Counted from the stretch's first letter, positions 35,867 to 45,719 are shown. The stretch: DNA of 64,000 bases from Nitrospinia bacterium (GCA_029261715.1 JAJDAT010000051.1:92131-156130), one strand, 5' to 3'. Notes: generated by a model from the sequence alone, not told the origin. Numbers and translations are program-made.

Positions 35867-36106
35867 ATGGAATATATTGTTGTGCGGTATCCCAAGCATC
35901 GCCAAGTCATTATCGACGGCGAACTATCGGGGTTTACCAACATAATCCTCATGATTCAAAATGGACATCATCAAATTGAGCTTGATGGAAAAGCCGATTA
36001 CAGTCCTTCAAAATCAATCGTAATGGTTAAAAACACCGACGTAGATTTTCCAATGAAAATCGAATTTATTCCTCTCGAAGAAACAGAGGAGGAAAGCGAT
36101 GCGTAA
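35867..36106 (+). CDS. Small PEGA-like protein
   Basis: 79 residues from the ATG at 35867, with AGAAGGGA upstream. The sequence YVVRYPKHRQVIIDGELSG.. (here MEYIVVRYPKHRQVIIDGEL) followed by LMIQNGHHQIELDG has the pattern of one PEGA beta-domain (x-V-x-I-D-G-x..G..H-x-I-x-L). The end is acidic (LEETEEESDA). No signal peptide. Its stop overlaps the next start by 8 bp, so it is translationally coupled to the patatin lipoprotein and probably works with it. Confidence 0.65.
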   Translation: MEYIVVRYPKHRQVIIDGELSGFTNIILMIQNGHHQIELDGKADYSPSKSIVMVKNTDVDFPMKIEFIPLEETEEESDA

Positions 36107-37565
36107 TCATATTAAATTCACAACTCCTCTTCGTATTATCGGTTCTTTGTTTTTAATTGCTGTGTCTTTACTACTTCCTTCGTGCGCAACCTATCCCCAA
36201 AACGCTCCTATAAAAGAAAGAAACCTTGATGCGGGATACCGATTTAACACTCTAAAAGATAACGGCAATAGCGATAGTTTATTTGTAATCCTGGCTTTTT
36301 CTGGCGGAGGAACGCGAGCCGCAGCTCTATCTTATGGCGTCATGGAAAAACTTCAAGAAACGACTATTGAATGGGAAGGAAGACAAAAATCTCTACTCGA
36401 TGAAGTCGACGTTATCTCATCCGTTTCGGGAGGAAGTTTTACCGCCGCTTATTATGGACTTTATCGCGAACGATTATTTGACAAAGAAGACGGCTTCGAA
36501 AAACATTTTCTCTATCGTAACATTCAAGGGAAAATTACAAGCCTTTTGTTTTATCCTTCTAACCTGATTCGATTGGCCTCCCCTACTTTTGGCCGAATCG
36601 ATATGGCCGAAGAGTTTTACGATGAGGAAATTTTTGAGAATAAAACATTTGAAGATCTAAAAGAAAAAGGACGTCCTTTTATCTCTATCAATTCTACAGA
36701 CATTACGACGGGAACCCCTTTTACCTTCATCCAAAATCAATTCGACCTTATATGCTCAGACTTGGATAAATTTAAAGTAGCGCGCGCCGTTGCCGCTTCT
36801 TCGGATTTTCCCGTCGCCTTCCCCCCTCTACAAATCAACAACTATGCCGATACATGTGAGTATCCTAAACCTATATGGATACAGGTTGCGGAAATGGATA
36901 AAGATTTCGCCGCTAACCCAAGGCGTAACATCCGCGCGCGTAAAACATGGAGTTATCGCGACGTTAAAAAACGTCCTTACATTCACCTTCTAGACGGCGG
37001 TTTATCTGACAATATTGGGCTTAGCGATCCTTTAACCGCTCTTATTTCCAATAGTCATCCTTATAGCATCCCAAAAAAAATTAACCAACGTAAGATCAAA
37101 AAATTGGTTGTCATTATCGTCGACGCGATGACGGCTCCAGAAGAAAACTTCGAGCTAGAACAAAGCCCACCTGGCTTGATAAAAGTTCTTTCAATCGCTA
37201 CTGGCGTACCCATGGGAAATTATACTTTTAGCACCATTGAACGAGTAAAAGATCAATTCAAACGATGGCAAAAGGATCGCCGCAGTTTGTGGAACAACCC
37301 CAGAAACACGTTCAAACATTGTCCTCCGCCTCCAGATAAAATAACTGAGAAAAGTTTGCGCCCTATAGATCTCTATCCTATCTACGTAGGTTTTGATCAA
37401 ATAGCTGACAACGAAACTTATTTTGGCAAAGGTCGCGACTGGTATCTAAATATTCCCACTTCCTTTAAGTTGCCTAAAGATAGCGTCGATAAATTACGTG
37501 GCGTAGCCGGTAAAATTTTGGATAAGTCGGAGCCTTATAGTGCTCTAAGGGACTGCCTCAACTAA
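36099..37565 (+). CDS. Patatin-like phospholipase lipoprotein
   Basis: 488 residues. The signal peptide ends at lipobox LPSC (about residue 29), giving a membrane-anchored periplasmic lipoprotein. Patatin core: oxyanion loop FSGGGTRAAAL, nucleophile Ser in SSVSGGSFTA, and catalytic Asp in LLDGGLSDN. It is therefore a lipid acyl hydrolase or phospholipase. The family includes several envelope lipases; the substrate is unknown. It overlaps the upstream PEGA-like gene. The C-terminal third (after residue 330) includes a variable region with PPPPDK and ends without a recognised domain. Confidence 0.9.
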   Translation: MRNHIKFTTPLRIIGSLFLIAVSLLLPSCATYPQNAPIKERNLDAGYRFNTLKDNGNSDSLFVILAFSGGGTRAAALSYGVMEKLQETTIEWEGRQKSLLDEVDVISSVSGGSFTAAYYGLYRERLFDKEDGFEKHFLYRNIQGKITSLLFYPSNLIRLASPTFGRIDMAEEFYDEEIFENKTFEDLKEKGRPFISINSTDITTGTPFTFIQNQFDLICSDLDKFKVARAVAASSDFPVAFPPLQINNYADTCEYPKPIWIQVAEMDKDFAANPRRNIRARKTWSYRDVKKRPYIHLLDGGLSDNIGLSDPLTALISNSHPYSIPKKINQRKIKKLVVIIVDAMTAPEENFELEQSPPGLIKVLSIATGVPMGNYTFSTIERVKDQFKRWQKDRRSLWNNPRNTFKHCPPPPDKITEKSLRPIDLYPIYVGFDQIADNETYFGKGRDWYLNIPTSFKLPKDSVDKLRGVAGKILDKSEPYSALRDCLN

Positions 37566-37665
37566 GCGACATTGTCAATATCGGAATCCGGGCGATTTCT
37601 CCAATCGCTTGGGTTCCAATAGGCTTATATTACGAATCAATATTTTAGTCGAACACGACTTCTAT

Positions 37666-38163
37666 TCATTCTGCCGGTGGTTTTATGGCTCTTTCTATTC
37701 GTTCATTTTCTTTCTTGATGATGGCATCATCATACGATTTTTTAGTTGCATGCCACTTTTCTTCTTCAGCTTTTGAAGCAAATTTATTAGGTTTCATCCA
37801 AACTACAATGGTAGATGGATATCTTCGTGGGCCTGTCTTAGCGATGCGATTGGCATGAGGAAAATATTCAGACCTCTCCTGCACTATCAAAACTCCTCTT
37901 TCGTAATCCTCTTTTTCACAAACTACGGCCATAGGTCCATCGCTTTTTTTAACAGTCATATTTCCTGGAGTCGCCGCAAGTAAATAGCGGCTTCCCCCAC
38001 CGCCAGTCAATCGGCATGAAGCCCCCTTGACAAGGGGAGTATCTATAAATATTTCTTGAGTGGCACCAAACCAAAATGCAGAAGCGCACCCATACGAAAA
38101 GTTAATCAAAAGTAAATAAATACCAATTAATGCTTTTGAAAATTTTAAATTATCCGATTTCAC
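37666..38163 (-). CDS. PEGA-like lipoprotein
   Basis: 165 residues, GTG start with GGAG five bases upstream. The signal peptide ends at a lipobox (FSYGC-AS). The mature part contains EIFIDTPLVKGASCRL..YLLAATPGNMTVKKSDG and CEKEDYERG, a pattern common in small periplasmic lipoproteins that carry a PEGA-like domain. The C-terminal 40 residues are charged and helical. Function unknown. Convergent with the patatin gene. Confidence 0.75.
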   Translation of the reverse strand: MKSDNLKFSKALIGIYLLLINFSYGCASAFWFGATQEIFIDTPLVKGASCRLTGGGGSRYLLAATPGNMTVKKSDGPMAVVCEKEDYERGVLIVQERSEYFPHANRIAKTGPRRYPSTIVVWMKPNKFASKAEEEKWHATKKSYDDAIIKKENERIERAIKPPAE

Positions 38164-38403
38164 TCTGGCTCCATAAACATGTTTTAAAGATTATGTATTT
38201 TAATATTTTTATTTAAATATTCAAATGCAAAAAATCAGACTTAAATGCCTTGAAGAACAATTTTTAAAAAAAATTAAATCTTAAAAGTTAGGATTTTGAA
38301 TAATAATTTCTTTTCAGTTAACATAGATTAGAGAACACCTTCGATGAAACTGCAACTTTTCCTCGCATCGTTTTATAAACAGACCACCTCCAAATAATAA
38401 AAA

Positions 38404-39633
38404 ATGCTAAACGCGATTTGGATCATCTTTTTTCTGATTTCCTTTGTTGTGGGTCTCGGGAAAATGGTATTCATGAACGAACCTGATATTTTTGTAAAAA
38501 TGATGGCTTCGCTCTTTGCAATGGCCAAAACGGGCTTTGAAATTAGTCTTGGCCTAGCGGGTGTTATGACGCTATGGCTGGGCATTATGCGAATTGGAGA
38601 GAAAGGCGGGTTCTTAGTTTTAATAACTCGACTTTTAACGCCCCTGTTTAAAAAACTTTTTCCAAACGTTCCATCAGATCATCCCGCCTTGGGTTCAATC
38701 GTAATGAATATGTCCGCTAATGCTTTGGGGCTAGATAATGCAGCAACACCATTAGGACTTAAAGCGATGAATGAACTTCAAACTTTAAATCCAAAAAAAG
38801 ACACCGCTTCCGACGCACAGATTCTTTTTTTAGTACTCAACACCTCTTCCGTCACTTTATTTCCTGTCACCATTTTTGCTTACCGCGCGCAACAAGGAGC
38901 TATCAATCCTGCCGATGTTTTTATTCCTATATTGATTGCAACCTTCGCCTCTACTCTAATTGGATTGCTTGCGGTCTCGGCCTACCAAAAGATAGATTTA
39001 TTTGACCGAGTAATTATCGGTTATCTCGGCGGTCTAGCTATAGTTGTGATATCTCTCGTATTTTACTTTTCTGAACTTGATAAAGAATCGATGCAAGCTC
39101 AATCCGCTCGGTTAAGTAATTTCCTTTTATTTTCGGTAGTGGTTGCATTTATTTTGGGCGCAGTTCGAAAAAATGAGAACGTTTATGAAGCGTTTATTGA
39201 CGGAGCAAAGGAAGGATTTCAGGTAGCAATAACGATCATTCCATTTTTGATAGCTATGCTGGCCGCTATCGGAGTATTCCGCGCCAGCGGCGCTATGGAT
39301 TTATTATTAGACATGTTTCGCGGGTTGGTTTCGGCAATCGGGGGCGACTTACGTTTTGTAGACGCATTACCCACGGCGCTAATGAAACCTCTCAGCGGAA
39401 GTGGCGCCCGTGGCATGATGGTGGACACTATGCAAACCTTTGGAGCCGATTCTTTTGTTGGCAGGCTGACTTGCGTAATGCAAGGAAGTACGGAAACAAC
39501 CTTATATGTTGTCGCGCTTTATTTAGGATCTATAAAAATCCGCCATTCCCGTTACGCAATTACTTGTGGATTGTTGGCAGACGCGGCAGGTATAATCACA
39601 GCTGTCTTTGTATCCTATTTGTTTTTTGGTTAA
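38404..39633 (+). CDS. Fused SpmA/SpmB-type membrane protein
   Basis: 409 residues, about ten hydrophobic segments. Two gate-type (nucleoside-recognition) halves: the first with NMSANALGLDNAATPLGLKAM and FLVLNTSSVTLFP (SpmA-like), the second with GAKEGFQVAITIIPFLIAML and LMKPLSGSGARGMM, MQGSTETTLYVVALYLG (SpmB-like). SpmA and SpmB are separate in Bacillus spore maturation, but fused forms are widespread in non-sporulating Gram-negatives, where the role is unknown and probably transport. Residues cited are in separate pieces. The two halves cover the full length of both proteins. A VOC gene follows after 22 bp. Confidence 0.93.
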   Translation: MLNAIWIIFFLISFVVGLGKMVFMNEPDIFVKMMASLFAMAKTGFEISLGLAGVMTLWLGIMRIGEKGGFLVLITRLLTPLFKKLFPNVPSDHPALGSIVMNMSANALGLDNAATPLGLKAMNELQTLNPKKDTASDAQILFLVLNTSSVTLFPVTIFAYRAQQGAINPADVFIPILIATFASTLIGLLAVSAYQKIDLFDRVIIGYLGGLAIVVISLVFYFSELDKESMQAQSARLSNFLLFSVVVAFILGAVRKNENVYEAFIDGAKEGFQVAITIIPFLIAMLAAIGVFRASGAMDLLLDMFRGLVSAIGGDLRFVDALPTALMKPLSGSGARGMMVDTMQTFGADSFVGRLTCVMQGSTETTLYVVALYLGSIKIRHSRYAITCGLLADAAGIITAVFVSYLFFG

Positions 39634-39655
39634 GAACCTTTGATACATTTTTTAT

Positions 39656-40042
39656 ATGTCTGACTTGCCCATCATTGAAGACGCAGTCTCTATTGTCCCA
39701 GTTAAAGATATTGAAGCGACGGTCGATTTCTACGCTGACGTTCTTGGCTTCGAACGCCGTATGGTTTCAGACGATAAAACGTTTGCCATTGTAGTTCATG
39801 GCCAAGCGGCGATTCATTTCACTAAAACAACTGATAATAAAGCCTTGCAAGCCACGGCCAATAACATCTCGATTTATCTTTGGGTTCAGCAAATTGACAA
39901 ACTATACGAACAATTCAAACCCAAACTTGACCTATTACCCAAAGGCCGCGTAAGAGCCCCTTTTAATCAGCCTTATGGAATGCGCGAGTTCCATGTCAAA
40001 GATTCCGATGGGTGCCTGCTCTTATTTGGCGAAAACATTTGA
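39656..40042 (+). CDS. VOC/glyoxalase-fold protein
   Basis: 128 residues. One VOC domain: IVPVKDIEATVDFYADVLGF at the start, AAIHFTKTTD in the middle, and PYGMREFHVKDSDGCLLLFGE at the end, where the C-terminal Glu and central His would bind metal; the bleomycin-resistance-like subgroup. Its stop and the next start overlap as TGATG, so it is coupled to the glycosyltransferase. The functional link is unclear. Not closely related to the VOC protein at 20993. Confidence 0.88.
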   Translation: MSDLPIIEDAVSIVPVKDIEATVDFYADVLGFERRMVSDDKTFAIVVHGQAAIHFTKTTDNKALQATANNISIYLWVQQIDKLYEQFKPKLDLLPKGRVRAPFNQPYGMREFHVKDSDGCLLLFGENI

Positions 40043-41700
40043 TGGAACTTAAAACATCAAGTTCTAAAAAACTCTATACTCCCATTTTAATCTTCATTCT
40101 GTTATCGGTCTTAATTTTTCAAGCTGTTTCGAGCTTGTCGATTAAATCGCCAACGTATGACGAACCTTACCATTTAACGTCAGGATATATTGCTCTTACA
40201 AAAAAAGATTACCGCTACGGTGCGGACCATCCTCCACTCTTAAAATCTTTGGCGGCTCTCCCACTATTATTTTTAGACCTCAAAATTCCAGAGAACTATC
40301 CCGAACTGATACAACAATCAATGTTCACATTAGGTTCGAAGTTTTTATTTCAACCTCAACATGATGTCGATCAAATCGTTTTTTTAAGTCGCCTCCCCCT
40401 TGTCTTATTATCATGCTTATTGGGTTTCTATGTTTTCTTATGGGCAAAAGCGCTTTATGGAGAAAAGGGAGGATTATTTGCGTTAATCCTTTATGTAGTT
40501 AGTCCAAATATTTTGGCCTATTCGCGATTTGTTACTACAGATTTCGGCGTTTCCTGTTTCATATTCATCGCTTGCTTTTACTTTTGGAATTATTTAAATA
40601 ACCCATCTTTGCAGAAACTTTGTCTTACAAGTTTATTTCTTGGGCTGGCCTTGGTATCTAAATTTTCCGCCATAATCCTGATCCCAATATTTTTTATTAT
40701 TGTTTGCGTAAAACTTTTAACCGAAAGAGAAAGCAAGCTTAAAAATCTTCTTATTCCGCAAAACAGCGATGGAACACAGTCAAATCTCCAAACCTTTTTT
40801 ATGCACTTCGGCGTCCCTCTGATAATCGTCTTAATAATAATATTTTTTGCCTACGGTTTGAGTTTCAACTTTTTGACTCTTTATAACGAAGGCGTGAATC
40901 ATCTTAAAGAAACTTACTTCAGAAATAATGGGCCACGCTTATATTACTTACTGGGATACTTTTTTTACGAACCTTCAAAACTTTACCCAATAGTTACCTT
41001 TCTAGTAAAAACTCCCGTCTCTACGCAAGTTTTTATCGTTATTTCGTTATTGGTTCTACTAAATAACCGCAAAAACCTATTTAACGAATTATGCCTAATT
41101 ATTCCGATCGTCTTTGTTTTTGCTGCAACTTTTACCGACGTAAACCATACGGGAGTGAGGAGATTTCTTCCCATATATCCTTTTATTTTTGTTTTTGTGG
41201 CAAAGTTAACAAACCATAAGTTTTTTTCGGATTCTGGCCCGCTAAAGAAGCAATTAGCCTTTGCGACGATGACAATATTAACGCTATGGTATGTCGTTTC
41301 TTCCGTAAGGGTTTACCCAGACTATTTGGCCTATTTCAACGAAGCTATTGGAGGCCCAAAAAATGGAATTAACTATTTAGATAATGCCAATATCGACTGG
41401 GGACAAGACTTGAAAAGGTTAAAGCCTTATATGAAAGAAGCAGGAATTGATAAAATAAAACTAATGTACGAAGGAACAGCCGACTCTAAATATTATGGGA
41501 TTTCAACAATACCTTTGAGCAAAGAAGATCGGCAACTAGGTCCTCAATCCGGTTATTATGCCATTAGCGCCCATTATCTTATTCGTTTGATAACTATACC
41601 CGAAGCCTTCGGTTTTGGTCCTGGATGGAAAAAGAAAGTTTATAAGCCTATAAAGGTAATTGGACATACAATCTATATTTTTAACTTCGGCTCTTCTTAA
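40042..41700 (+). CDS. GT-C glycosyltransferase, PMT/ArnT-like (copy 1)
   Basis: 552 residues from the ATG at 40042, which overlaps the preceding stop by one base (TGATG); an upstream in-frame ATG at 40012 is inside the VOC gene. About ten membrane segments. The first outer loop has SPTYDEPYHL, with the Asp-Glu pair of GT-C enzymes, then GADHPPLLKSLAALPLLF. The C-terminal part has GPKNGINYLDNANIDWGQDL and YYAISAHYLIRL. It should transfer sugar from a polyprenyl-phosphate carrier to an envelope glycan, lipid or protein. It is followed 86 bp later by a close paralogue. Confidence 0.88.
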   Translation: MELKTSSSKKLYTPILIFILLSVLIFQAVSSLSIKSPTYDEPYHLTSGYIALTKKDYRYGADHPPLLKSLAALPLLFLDLKIPENYPELIQQSMFTLGSKFLFQPQHDVDQIVFLSRLPLVLLSCLLGFYVFLWAKALYGEKGGLFALILYVVSPNILAYSRFVTTDFGVSCFIFIACFYFWNYLNNPSLQKLCLTSLFLGLALVSKFSAIILIPIFFIIVCVKLLTERESKLKNLLIPQNSDGTQSNLQTFFMHFGVPLIIVLIIIFFAYGLSFNFLTLYNEGVNHLKETYFRNNGPRLYYLLGYFFYEPSKLYPIVTFLVKTPVSTQVFIVISLLVLLNNRKNLFNELCLIIPIVFVFAATFTDVNHTGVRRFLPIYPFIFVFVAKLTNHKFFSDSGPLKKQLAFATMTILTLWYVVSSVRVYPDYLAYFNEAIGGPKNGINYLDNANIDWGQDLKRLKPYMKEAGIDKIKLMYEGTADSKYYGISTIPLSKEDRQLGPQSGYYAISAHYLIRLITIPEAFGFGPGWKKKVYKPIKVIGHTIYIFNFGSS

Positions 41701-41786
41701 TTTCAGTCAAGGTCAACTCTTCTGCAAATAAAGAGATGCTACAACCCTTTTAATTAGATCGACGTTTTTCGGAGTTCTCTGAAGCA

Positions 41787-43442
41787 ATGGCGTTTAAGAT
41801 TTCAAACTCTTCAAATTATAATATTCGCATTATTGTTTCCATTCTTTTGTCGATTCTGGTTTTCCAAGCCGTTTCAAGCCTAAGGATTAAATCGCCTACG
41901 TTCGATGAGCCCACCAATTTATTGTCTGGTTATCTTGCTTTAAAAAACGATTATAGTTTTGGAGCGGATCATCCCCCATTTTTGAAATCTTTAGCGGCTT
42001 TCCCCTTATTATTTTTAGAAATTACCCCCCCAGAAGGTCTTCACTCAAGTTTTACCAGGAGTCAATTGATCGAAATTGGCTCAAAGTTTTTATTCCATCC
42101 TCAACACGATGTCGACCAAATCGTATTTTTAAGCCGATTGCCTGTCGTCTTCTTATCATGCCTGCTGGGTATTTTTGTTTTTTTGTGGGCGAAAACGCTG
42201 TATGGCAATGCATCGGGATTATTTGCGTTAACTCTGTATGTATTCAGCCCCAATATTTTGGCTCACTCTCGGCTTATCGATACAGATTTTGGGGCTACAT
42301 GCTTCATATTCATCGCTTGCTTTTATTATTGGAGTTACTTATCCAGTCCGTCATTTAAGAGACTTTGTTTGACAAGCTTATTTTTAGGAGTCGCTCTCGT
42401 TTCAAAATTTTCCGCAGCGCTTCTGTTCCCCATATTTTTTGTGATATTAGTCGTCAAACTTTTAACCGAAAAAGAGTTTAAACTAAAAAACCTGCTAATT
42501 CCTCCAAGCGTTGAAAGTCCGCAAACAAATGTAAAAACGTTTTTTATACATTTCTGCGTTCCTTTAATTATTGTAACAGTCGTAATATTTTTTGCATTTG
42601 GCTTAAATCTGAATTCTCTCGACCTTTATAAAAAAGGTTTGGATCAAGTTAACAATATCTACTTCAAACAAACGCCTCAGCTAAATTACATGATGGGATA
42701 CTTCTTTTATGAACCTTCCATATTTTTTCCAATCGTTGCGTTTCTGGTAAAAACTCCTATCCCCACTTTGGCTTTTACTCTTCTGTCATTACTAATACTA
42801 CGTAAAAATCACGACAATTTATTCAACGAATTGAGCCTTATCGTTCCGATTTTAGCTATATTTTCTTCTCATTTTTTTGACCCAGAGCATACGGGAGTGA
42901 GAAGGTTTCTGCCAATCTACCCTTTTATTTTTGTATTTGTAGGCAGATTAGCTAGCGATACAAATATCCTCAACTTGGTACCGCTTAAAAGGAAATTTGC
43001 ATTCGCGGCAATAACGACATTAACGCTATGGTATATAATCTCCTCAATTAGAATTCATCCGGATTATCTAACATATTTTAATGAAGCTGCGGGAGGCCCT
43101 AAAAACGGCATCAACTATTTGGATAATTCCAATGTCGATTGGGGACAAGATTTAAAAAGATTAAAACCTTATATAGATAAAGAAGGGATTAATAGGATTA
43201 AACTCATGTACCAGGGCACGGCACTCCCTTCATATTATAAAATACCCGCTGAGCCTGTTTCGGCTGAAGAAAGGGAGAACGGCCCCAAGCCCGGTTACTA
43301 TGCCATTAGCGCTAATTATCTGATTCGCCTTTCCTCAATACCTAAAGCGTTCGGTTTTGGCTCTGCATGGAAAGAAAAGCTTAAAAACCCTATCAAAGTA
43401 ATTGGACATACCATTTATATTTTTTACTTCTCTCCTCCTTAA
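41787..43442 (+). CDS. GT-C glycosyltransferase, PMT/ArnT-like (copy 2)
   Basis: 551 residues, tandem paralogue of the previous gene along its whole length, well over half identical by eye. Shared features: SPTFDEPTNLLSGYLAL, GADHPPFLKSLAAFPLLF, PQHDVDQIVFLSRLP, GPKNGINYLDNSNVDWGQDL and GYYAISANYLIRL. The Asp-Glu pair is kept. Differences cluster in the loop after residue 80 and around residue 280, regions that may set acceptor choice. Probably acts on the same envelope glycan with a different acceptor or step. It lacks an obvious ribosome-binding site and may be read from the upstream transcript. Confidence 0.88.
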   Translation: MAFKISNSSNYNIRIIVSILLSILVFQAVSSLRIKSPTFDEPTNLLSGYLALKNDYSFGADHPPFLKSLAAFPLLFLEITPPEGLHSSFTRSQLIEIGSKFLFHPQHDVDQIVFLSRLPVVFLSCLLGIFVFLWAKTLYGNASGLFALTLYVFSPNILAHSRLIDTDFGATCFIFIACFYYWSYLSSPSFKRLCLTSLFLGVALVSKFSAALLFPIFFVILVVKLLTEKEFKLKNLLIPPSVESPQTNVKTFFIHFCVPLIIVTVVIFFAFGLNLNSLDLYKKGLDQVNNIYFKQTPQLNYMMGYFFYEPSIFFPIVAFLVKTPIPTLAFTLLSLLILRKNHDNLFNELSLIVPILAIFSSHFFDPEHTGVRRFLPIYPFIFVFVGRLASDTNILNLVPLKRKFAFAAITTLTLWYIISSIRIHPDYLTYFNEAAGGPKNGINYLDNSNVDWGQDLKRLKPYIDKEGINRIKLMYQGTALPSYYKIPAEPVSAEERENGPKPGYYAISANYLIRLSSIPKAFGFGSAWKEKLKNPIKVIGHTIYIFYFSPP

Positions 43443-43566
43443 TTTCAACATTATTTGTCCAATAAAATCTAAATTAACTTTTAGTTAATAATTCACTTAG
43501 CATTTTGCCTCGAAAAGGTTACAATCCCTTTAGTATTCCTCTGTTATCTATTCACTCTCTCCTTTT

Positions 43567-44073
43567 ATGTCCAAGAAAACCTTTGCACAATACATATTAG
43601 AATACGGAAAAGTTCTGAATCCAGATAAACCCGTTGATCTTACAAAAGCCATTCAACTCATTTTAATAGATTCGGCAAGAAAAATAATTTTAGACACCGA
43701 TCATTGGAAAACCTCAGACAAACTATCCCTGAAAGAGGCCGCTATCAGCGCTTGCTTTTTATCAGCTTGCGAAGCCTTCATAACGATCAACCTTCAAAAG
43801 GATAAAGAAGCAATTGATCTGGAGTTAATAAAGGTCGAAGTTGGTTTTGTGATTTTTAGGAAGTACAACATTGAAGATATAGCTCAGATACTTCGCTTTG
43901 GAGGAATGAACTTCATCGATATAGTTGAAGCTTCGGAAGAGGACGAAAACTTCAAAGAATGGTTAGAAGCGGTGCAAACATTTATTAAAACTTACATCGT
44001 ACATCGAGGGGCTCCCAATCACTTGGATCTTGGGAAAAGGCTTTATCGCAGTTTGTGGAATTCCAGAGCTTAA
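43567..44073 (+). CDS. Uncharacterised helical protein
   Basis: 168 residues, not recognised. Predicted nearly all-helical and soluble, with no signal peptide. Notable segments are IQLILIDSARKIILDTDHWK, AISACFLSACEAFITI and VHRGAPNHLDLGKRLYRSLW. Two cysteines (CFLSAC) are close enough to form a pair. The nearest genes are the glycosyltransferases upstream (125 bp) and the convergent DM13 gene. A real gene is supported by even codon use and a clear terminus, not by homology. Confidence 0.6.
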   Translation: MSKKTFAQYILEYGKVLNPDKPVDLTKAIQLILIDSARKIILDTDHWKTSDKLSLKEAAISACFLSACEAFITINLQKDKEAIDLELIKVEVGFVIFRKYNIEDIAQILRFGGMNFIDIVEASEEDENFKEWLEAVQTFIKTYIVHRGAPNHLDLGKRLYRSLWNSRA

Positions 44074-44152
44074 TCCTGGGATTTAGCGATTACCTTCAAA
44101 CTAACTTCGCCCCTCTTACCTCCTACAAACAAATCAATTTCCATCAAAACAC

Positions 44153-44452
44153 CTATAAATTTGCTTTCCCAATAGGTACATTGAATTGATCACACCAAAT
44201 GAGCGCCGAATTATAATCTTCCGAATTAACTCCTGGAGGAATCACATATTCATGACTTCCGTCAAATCCTTGCAAAGCCCCTAAGCGTACTCCGCTTTCC
44301 TCCTTCAAATCTTTAGTGAGAATAACGCAACCATCCGGAGCATCGCTAATTTTAACATCGATCAATTTCAACAAATTGCCTTCAACTTTAATAGTTCCCG
44401 ATGCAGGGTGTTCTGCGTCGCCTCCAACCAAATTTCCAGAACCAGAATTCAT
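44153..44452 (-). CDS. DM13-domain protein without signal peptide
   Basis: 99 residues from the ATG at 44452, preceded by AAAGGAG; an ATG 36 bp upstream has no site. The single DM13 domain runs HPASGTIKVEGNLLKLIDVK.. to EYVIPPGVNSEDY and ALIWCDQFNVPIGKANL, keeping the Cys of the IWC.(R/Q)FNVPFG signature. DM13 domains are thought to take part in electron transfer or hydroxylation and are normally exported; no signal peptide or anchor is seen with either start. Redox role inferred. Confidence 0.8.
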   Translation of the reverse strand: MNSGSGNLVGGDAEHPASGTIKVEGNLLKLIDVKISDAPDGCVILTKDLKEESGVRLGALQGFDGSHEYVIPPGVNSEDYNSALIWCDQFNVPIGKANL

Positions 44453-44603
44453 TTTTTTCTCCTTTTTAACTTCCTCTAAAAACTTCATTAATTAAATTCT
44501 AACATTTGTCGTTAACAATTGACTGACCTTACAAAATTTCCTCAACATCCTGAAAATTCATAGTAAACTAGGCGCTTAAAAATAATATCTGGTAGGGAAG
44601 AAA

Positions 44604-45719
44604 ATGAACTATAAGGGTTTTGCGACTTCAGAAGGAACTAAAAAATATCGAAATAAAAAGGCAAACCGTTGCGTTGAAAGTCATTTTCGCGAAATAGATA
44701 ATTTGTGGTGGTCCAGTATTGGTTTGGGAACTTATTTAGGAAACCTCGACCAAACAACCGACCAATTAGTCTGGGAGGCCACCATACAATCTGTCGAAAA
44801 TGGGATTAACGTAATCGACTCAGCAATCAATTACCGACAGCAACACGCTGAATGCAGCGTTGGCGTAGGTATCAAAACATTGATCGAAAGCGAAAGATAT
44901 CAACGCGACGAACTTATAGTTTGCACTAAGGGAGGTTTCTTGCCTCATCCTCGGCGCGGCAAATGGTTTCAAGAAAAATACGTTAACGATTCAAATTTTA
45001 GCATCGGAATGGGAGACCTAGCGGCGGACTGCCATTGCATGCATCCAGAATATCTATCAGACCAATTAGATCAGAGCAGAAAAAATTTAGGGATTGAAAC
45101 CATCGACCTTTATTATATCCATAATCCGGAAACTCAACTGAGCTCGGTGGACAGCGAAACCTATTACGGTATGCTAGAAGTGGCGTTTGAAATGTTGGAA
45201 GAAGCCGTAGCCGACGGAAAAATTCGATACTATGGAATGGCTACCTGGAATACCTTTCGCATGCCAGAAACCAGCGATAAGCACACCTCATTAAAACGAG
45301 CAAAAGAGTTAGCGGGAATAGTGACAGGAAACAAACCAGATCACTTTCGTTTCATCCAATTACCGCTTAACTTGAATATGCCAGAAGCTTACAATACAGA
45401 AACTCAATACACTCTTGGAGAAATGCTTCCCGCGATTCACGCGGCGAGAAAATTAGATATTTATCCAATCATCAGCGGGTCAATCGCTCAAGGAAATGTC
45501 AACGCATTACCACAGTCCTGGCGCGACCAGATTGGCGAGGGCTACGTAAGCGATAAACAAAGAGCGTTGCAAATCACTCGAAGCGCTCCGGGAATCGCCT
45601 CTGCTTTAATCGGAATGAAACAATCTAAACACGTAAAAGAAAACCTGGCTCTTGCCAGCATCCCTCCACTTGACCAAACAATTTTTGAAAACCTATGGTC
45701 TAAAATTAAAACGAAATAA
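44604..45719 (+). CDS. Aldo/keto reductase
   Basis: 371 residues. NAD(P)H-dependent (alpha/beta)8 barrel. The tetrad is visible: Asp in NVIDSAINY, Tyr in the same segment, Lys in VCTKGGFL and His in YYIHNPE. Late in the chain, IISGSIAQGNV and PGIASALIGMKQSKHVKENL match the cofactor-binding end. About 40 residues longer than simple members because of an insertion around HPRRGKWFQEKYV and a longer N-terminus (CVESHFREIDNLWW). The substrate is unknown; the subfamily occurs in many bacteria without a defined role. Divergent from the DM13 gene. Confidence 0.92.
   Translation: MNYKGFATSEGTKKYRNKKANRCVESHFREIDNLWWSSIGLGTYLGNLDQTTDQLVWEATIQSVENGINVIDSAINYRQQHAECSVGVGIKTLIESERYQRDELIVCTKGGFLPHPRRGKWFQEKYVNDSNFSIGMGDLAADCHCMHPEYLSDQLDQSRKNLGIETIDLYYIHNPETQLSSVDSETYYGMLEVAFEMLEEAVADGKIRYYGMATWNTFRMPETSDKHTSLKRAKELAGIVTGNKPDHFRFIQLPLNLNMPEAYNTETQYTLGEMLPAIHAARKLDIYPIISGSIAQGNVNALPQSWRDQIGEGYVSDKQRALQITRSAPGIASALIGMKQSKHVKENLALASIPPLDQTIFENLWSKIKTK

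Noticed and set aside
36334..36993. Two small plus-strand open frames inside the patatin gene
   Set aside because: Out-of-frame shadows with no ribosome-binding site, inside a gene with all patatin motifs intact.
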